Assembly: GCA_902806375.1 (NCBI GenBank)
Contig: CADCWK010000093.1
Location: 1 to 8,046 of the forward strand
Length of the DNA: 8,046 nt
Direction: 5' to 3'
DNA from: an uncultured Thermomicrobiales bacterium
GTDB taxonomy: Bacteria; Chloroflexota; Chloroflexia; Thermomicrobiales; UBA6265
Below are positions 5,960 to 8,046 of the stretch, one piece after another; the first letter of the stretch is position 1, and every line of letters starts with the position of its first letter. The position numbers and the translations under genes were made by a program. The notes under the pieces were generated by a model that saw only the letters and a program-made list of their open reading frames with translations, did not search any database and was not told the DNA's origin.

Positions 5960-7303
5960 TCAGCCGTTGAAGATCGCGTTGACCCGGCGGAGCCCGGTGA
6001 CCAGCGCGTCGATCTCCGACTGAACCGTGTAGGGGCCGAACGAGGCGCGGGTCGTGGCGACGAGGTCCATCTCGCGCAGCAGGGGTTGGCAGCAGTGATG
6101 GCCGGCCCGGACCGCGACGTTGCCCTCGTCGAGGATTGCGGCGACGTCATGCGGGTGGACACCATCGACGGTGAAGCTGACGACGCCCGCCTGCCGGGCC
6201 GGGTCGCTCGGCCCGAGCACGGTCACTCCGGGTACGTCGGCCAGGCGATCCAGCGCGTACTCCAGTAACTGGTGCTCGTGCTCGGCGACCCGTTCGAGCC
6301 CAATGCCCTTCAGGTACGTCAGCGCGGCACCCAGCCCGATCGCCTCGGCGATGGCCGGGGTGCCGGCCTCGAAGCGGGCCGGAACGTCGGCCCAGGTCGA
6401 GTGGGTCAGTTCGACCCTGCGAATCATGCTGCCGCCGCCCATGAACGGGCCCATGCCGTCGAGGATCTCGCGCCGGCCCCAGAGCACGCCGATCCCGGTC
6501 GGTCCGAGGACCTTGTGGCCGGAGAAGGCGAGGAAGTCGCAGCCCAGCGCGACGACGTCGACCGGGATGTGCGGCGTGCTCTGGGCACCATCCACGAGGA
6601 CGAGGGCGCCGGCCGCTTTCGCCCGGCGGGTGATCTCGGCGGCCGGGTGGATCGTCCCGAGGGCGTTGCTGACGTGACTGAAGGCGACCAGCTTCGGCGC
6701 CCGGGCCAGCAGCGCGTCGAGGCTGACGAGGTCGAGCGTGCCGTCCGGCAGCATCCCGACGAAACCGAGCTCGGCTCCCGTCTCCTCGGCGACGAGTTGC
6801 CACGGCACGAGGTTGCTGTGGTGCTCCATGACCGTCAGGATGATCAGGTCGCCGGGGCGCAGGTTGCGGCGGCCCCAGGCGTTGGCGACCAGGTTGATGC
6901 CCTCGGTCGTGTTGCGGGTGAAGACCACCTCGTGGGGGTCGGGGGCGCCGATGAAGTCGGCGACGGTCGCCCGGGCGGCCTCGTACTGAGCGGTGGCATG
7001 CTCTGACAGCTGGTAGACGCCGCGGTGGATGTTGGCGTGGGTGGTCTCGTAGTAGGTGGTCAGGGCGTCGATGACGGCGCGGGGCTTCTGCGAGGAGGCC
7101 GCCGTATCGAGGAAGGCGAGGGCCGGGCGACCTGGAGACGGGAGCTGGTTGAGGATGGGGAAGTCTGGACGGATGCGGTCGCCGAGCGTGCCGGGTGGCA
7201 CATGGGCTGGGCGATCCTCGACGATCACGTGAGTAGTGGTCATGGGTCGGTCCGGGGCAGGGGCCGGCTTCGGCGCCGGAAACGCATCTCGGCAACTGGT
7301 CAT
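5960..7303 (-). CDS. sufS: SufS-type cysteine desulfurase
   Basis: A 447-residue PLP-dependent class II (SufS/CsdA-type) cysteine desulfurase that removes sulfur from L-cysteine as a persulfide and passes it to SufU. Visible features are FLDTAASSQKP (64-74), the EHHSNLVPWQ segment (160-169) whose His stacks on PLP, VLVDGAQ (235-241) with D238, the PLP-lysine K264 in SGHKVLGPTGIGVL, RFEAGTP (310-316), and the catalytic C404 in RAGHHCCQPL. A second Cys directly follows C404. The start at 7303 has GAGGG nine bases upstream but adds a Pro/Ala-rich leader of 20 residues; the ATG at 7243 (MTTTHVIVEDRPAHV) has a poor RBS but gives a more usual length. The gene begins the - strand SUF cluster and is transcribed divergently from the gene at 7723. 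Confidence 0.93.
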   Translation of the reverse strand: MTSCRDAFPAPKPAPAPDRPMTTTHVIVEDRPAHVPPGTLGDRIRPDFPILNQLPSPGRPALAFLDTAASSQKPRAVIDALTTYYETTHANIHRGVYQLSEHATAQYEAARATVADFIGAPDPHEVVFTRNTTEGINLVANAWGRRNLRPGDLIILTVMEHHSNLVPWQLVAEETGAELGFVGMLPDGTLDLVSLDALLARAPKLVAFSHVSNALGTIHPAAEITRRAKAAGALVLVDGAQSTPHIPVDVVALGCDFLAFSGHKVLGPTGIGVLWGRREILDGMGPFMGGGSMIRRVELTHSTWADVPARFEAGTPAIAEAIGLGAALTYLKGIGLERVAEHEHQLLEYALDRLADVPGVTVLGPSDPARQAGVVSFTVDGVHPHDVAAILDEGNVAVRAGHHCCQPLLREMDLVATTRASFGPYTVQSEIDALVTGLRRVNAIFNG

Positions 7304-7320
7304 GTCGCTCTACCCTCATC

Positions 7321-7346
7321 ATCGTTGGCCCCGGCTGGGGGACGAT
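7321..7346 (-). promoter_or_regulatory. Leader hairpin directly before the sufS ribosome binding site
   Basis: ATCGT (7321-7325) pairs with ACGAT (7342-7346), and inside it CCCC (7329-7332) pairs with GGGG (7337-7340) around a 4-base loop. On the sufS transcript the hairpin ends three bases before the GAGGG motif at 7313-7317. It could tune translation initiation. GC-rich sequence forms such hairpins easily by chance. Confidence 0.35.
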
Positions 7347-7449
7347 GCGTTCGCAGGCGCGATCGGCTGCGCGCCGGGAGCTGCCGCAGGAAGTATCCGT
7401 CCAAGGAACTGAAGCGTACGGCCATCGGGAGCGACCGCGCTGAATTGGG

Positions 7450-7498
7450 CGGAACCGCTGCTGGCACCGGGGGACACGGCGGATGGTGTCCGGTTCCG
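7450..7498. repeat. Nested inverted repeat in the sufS upstream region
   Basis: CGGAACCG (7450-7457) and CGGTTCCG (7491-7498) form a perfect 8-bp outer stem. Inside, GACAC (7473-7477) and GTGTC (7486-7490) form a 5-bp stem around an 8-base loop, ending exactly where the outer right arm begins, so the two helices could stack. If the candidate promoter at 7530-7557 is real, this lies near the 5' end of the sufS leader RNA. Confidence 0.4.
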
Positions 7499-7529
7499 GC
7501 GCCGTCGCGACCGTGCGACGATACTGGAC

Positions 7530-7557
7530 AGGGTAGCAGACTCCGGCCCGGTGTCGA
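7530..7557 (-). promoter_or_regulatory. Candidate promoter for sufS
   Basis: On the - strand, TCGACA (7557-7552, five of six against TTGACA) and TACCCT (7535-7530, with T, A and final T of TATAAT kept) are separated by 16 bases. The start point would be near 7523, giving a leader of about 220 bases. The hexamers are modest and the call rests on spacing and position only. Confidence 0.3.
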
Positions 7558-7579
7558 GTGGCATTTCCATTTCTTGATC

Positions 7580-7595
7580 CAGAACTGGAGAACTG
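7580..7595. repeat. Tandem 8-bp repeat upstream of the candidate sufS promoter
   Basis: CAGAACTG and GAGAACTG stand directly side by side (seven of eight bases identical) in the A/T-richer part of the divergent region. Their centre is about 65 bases upstream of the predicted sufS start point, a usual place for an activator site. A TTGACA (- strand, 7609-7604) lies close by but has no -10 partner at 17 bases. Confidence 0.35.
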
Positions 7596-7722
7596 TTCCG
7601 GGATGTCAAGGAAACCGATCCGGTAGGAGCATGACCCATGATGGTCCGTGTCAGGAGCCGTCCTGTGCAAGGGGACCGAAGTGTCCGGTTCGCGGCACGG
7701 GAGGCCAGCCAGGAGAACACCG

Positions 7723-8046
7723 TTGTCCGTGGATGACCTCCTCCCCGAACCCGGGGGTGGATTCGGGATGTGGCGCAGGATCATGTCCGGGCGGGCCGAC
7801 ATCCCCGGTCCGGTCAGCCCCACCCCGGGCAGTCGCACCACTGGCACTCAGGGACCAAGGAGCCTCTCACCCGGCGCATCGCCCGACCCTGCTCCGATGG
7901 CAGCGGCCGACCTCGTCTATGGTGCCGACGGGCGGGTGGCCTGGGACCAGATCTGGGACGACTTCTGTGATCTCGCCCTGATCGGTGGGCCGCCTCACCG
8001 AGGCTCGATGCTTACCGCGCCGGCCTCCGATGGCGACGCTTCCCGG
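7723..8046 (+). CDS. Unrecognised protein, 3'-truncated by the window edge
   Basis: The first 108 residues of a protein I do not recognise; the frame is still open at the last base. A TTG start at 7723 is favoured because AGGAGA (7711-7716) lies exactly six bases before it, the best ribosome binding site in the right part of the window. Later starts (GTG 7729, ATG 7768, ATG 7897) lack comparable spacing. Residues 1-26 include MSVDDLLPEP and a short Met/Trp/Arg-rich segment. Residues 27-60 are Pro/Ser/Gly-rich and look disordered. From 62 the sequence becomes protein-like, with RVAWDQIWDDFCDLALIGG (71-89) followed by PPHRG (90-94), giving a Cys82-x9-His92 arrangement. No signal peptide or membrane helix is visible. 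It is divergent from sufS. Whether it is linked to Fe-S metabolism is unknown. Confidence 0.6.
   Translation, partial: MSVDDLLPEPGGGFGMWRRIMSGRADIPGPVSPTPGSRTTGTQGPRSLSPGASPDPAPMAAADLVYGADGRVAWDQIWDDFCDLALIGGPPHRGSMLTAPASDGDASR

Larger units (their letters stand above)
7304..7722. other. 419-bp divergent intergenic region with repeats and possible control sites
   Basis: No convincing gene lies here: the reading frames that cross it are Arg/Ser/Pro-rich shadows without family similarity. It separates sufS (leftward) from the partial gene at 7723 (rightward). It holds several inverted repeats (7321-7346, 7356-7375, 7450-7498, 7652-7665), a tandem repeat (7580-7595) and an 11-base direct repeat (7486-7496 and 7681-7691). 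A locally A/T-richer stretch occupies about 7560-7620. Confidence 0.6.

Noticed and set aside
7447..7458. GGGCGGAACCGC, resembling the T-box riboswitch core
   Set aside because: No specifier loop, AGAGA-type stem I motif or following terminator is visible, and the nearest + strand gene starts about 265 bases downstream. The match is explained by one arm of the inverted repeat at 7450-7498.
7681..7710. GGTTCG resembling a tRNA T-loop
   Set aside because: The flanking bases do not form a T-stem, and no acceptor, D or anticodon arms can be built around it.
7319..7720. A 133-residue open frame on the - strand in the divergent region
   Set aside because: Composition is Ser/Arg/Pro-rich without recognisable motifs, and it crosses the inverted and direct repeats. 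No good ribosome binding site was seen. Treated as non-coding.
6147..7847. A 566-residue open frame on the - strand
   Set aside because: It overlaps sufS in another frame and is Arg/Pro-rich throughout. The sufS frame holds every catalytic motif.

Overview
The window is GC-rich throughout with a strong G/C bias at third codon positions. The SUF gene content (a cysteine desulfurase, a SufU-type scaffold and a Rieske ferredoxin) and the gene families present fit a Gram-positive-like or Chloroflexota (Thermomicrobia-like) bacterium, possibly a thermophile. Actinobacteria cannot be excluded. That placement is an inference from protein style, not from a marker gene. There are no rRNAs, tRNAs, CRISPR arrays or insertion sequences.

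Left part, + strand (1-3840): the 3' part of an M14 zinc carboxypeptidase gene; a small DUF3303-like protein gene whose ribosome binding site sits just after a perfect 10-bp inverted repeat; then a phosphoribosyltransferase gene overlapping an erythromycin-esterase-family gene by 20 bases. The last two look translationally coupled and resemble, as separate proteins, the two halves of the mycobacterial fusion protein Rv2030c.

Middle and right part, - strand (3881-7303): read in transcription order, sufS (cysteine desulfurase), a 260-bp gap with three inverted repeats, sufU (scaffold / sulfur acceptor), a Rieske [2Fe-2S] ferredoxin, a hairpin, and a membrane-anchored coiled-coil protein of unknown function that appears to have its own promoter. 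SufS would take sulfur from cysteine and pass it to SufU for Fe-S cluster assembly. The Rieske protein is probably a small electron carrier or client in the same module. No sufB, sufC or sufD gene is present here.

Right end: a 419-bp divergent intergenic region (7304-7722) contains several inverted and direct repeats and a possible sufS promoter. A + strand gene with a TTG start and a very good ribosome binding site then begins at 7723 and runs off the window. It carries a conspicuous Cys/His motif that I do not recognise.

No spectacular new system is evident. The most notable items are the phosphoribosyltransferase/esterase pair, the unexplained coiled-coil gene beside the SUF genes, the truncated terminal gene, and the structured non-coding stretches before and within the SUF cluster.
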